Of a DNA stretch of 64,000 bases, positions 63,961 to 64,000 are shown in pieces. Within the stretch, counting starts at the first letter, position 1. Every line of letters starts with the position of its first letter. The notes under the pieces are model-generated. The model ran no database searches, was not told where the DNA came from, and saw nothing but the letters and a program-made list of their open reading frames with translations. Source of the stretch: Pelecanus crispus (taxonomy: Eukaryota; Chordata; Aves; Pelecaniformes; Pelecanidae); assembly GCF_030463565.1 (NCBI RefSeq), contig NC_134652.1, positions 6,537,897 through 6,601,896 of the forward strand, written 5' to 3'. A program made the translations under genes and the position numbers.

Positions 63961-64000
63961 GTGTTGTCGTGCACTTAACATTCCTCACTACACACCTTCT
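63961..64000 (-). CDS. weak candidate exon cut by the window edge
   Basis: Ends ACAC|GTAAGTATT, a strong donor. One frame is open for the 40 nt available (RRCVVRNVKCTTT). Too short to judge; the rest lies beyond the window. Confidence 0.2.

Noticed and set aside
1..64000. CRISPR arrays, tRNA/rRNA genes, intact viral genes or the PLPP4 gene
   Set aside because: None recognised. Apart from the solo LTR there is no retroviral coding region I can identify, and no PLPP4-like peptide appears on the side where synteny would place it.

Overview
The window is vertebrate nuclear DNA, almost certainly avian. Coding sequence is split into short exons with GT-AG introns, the background is AT-rich with one sharp CpG island, and the interspersed repeats are CR1 LINEs and an ERVL-like solo LTR typical of neoavian birds. 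I cannot name the species from sequence alone. There is no sign of bacterial, organellar or CRISPR content.

The left three quarters (about 1-46,640) is one complete gene on the minus strand, WDR11 (WD repeat domain 11, older name BRWD2). I traced all 29 coding exons from the ATG at 46155 to the stop at 2098. Every splice phase agrees and the exons sum to 3,669 nt, which is 1,222 residues plus a stop, against about 1,224 residues in the human protein as I remember it. Introns run from 250 to 5,226 nt. The last intron (3320 down to 2256) is not GT-AG. It is a U12-type AT-AC intron with a textbook donor, branch site and AC acceptor. The 3' UTR fills the left edge, with a candidate poly(A) signal at 47-52. 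The promoter lies in a CpG island at about 45,780-46,640.

Repeats inside the gene include an ERVL-type solo LTR and a CR1 copy, both in intron 3. There is also a near-perfect AT-rich palindrome just upstream of exon 13, a 42-nt hairpin in intron 27, two 15-G tracts on either side of exon 17, and microsatellites. Just upstream of the promoter sit two CR1 copies in opposite orientation; the nearer carries a dead reverse-transcriptase fragment.

The right quarter (48.3-64 kb) is mostly gene-poor. Between 55.2 kb and the right edge I see several minus-strand candidate exons with good splice signals and open frames. Some join in phase and some do not, so at least two linking exons are missing from my reading. 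They may be the 3' part of a second gene of unknown identity. I do not recognise the protein, and it is not the expected syntenic neighbour PLPP4. Two CR1 copies with the same composite structure lie 3.3 kb apart among these exons.
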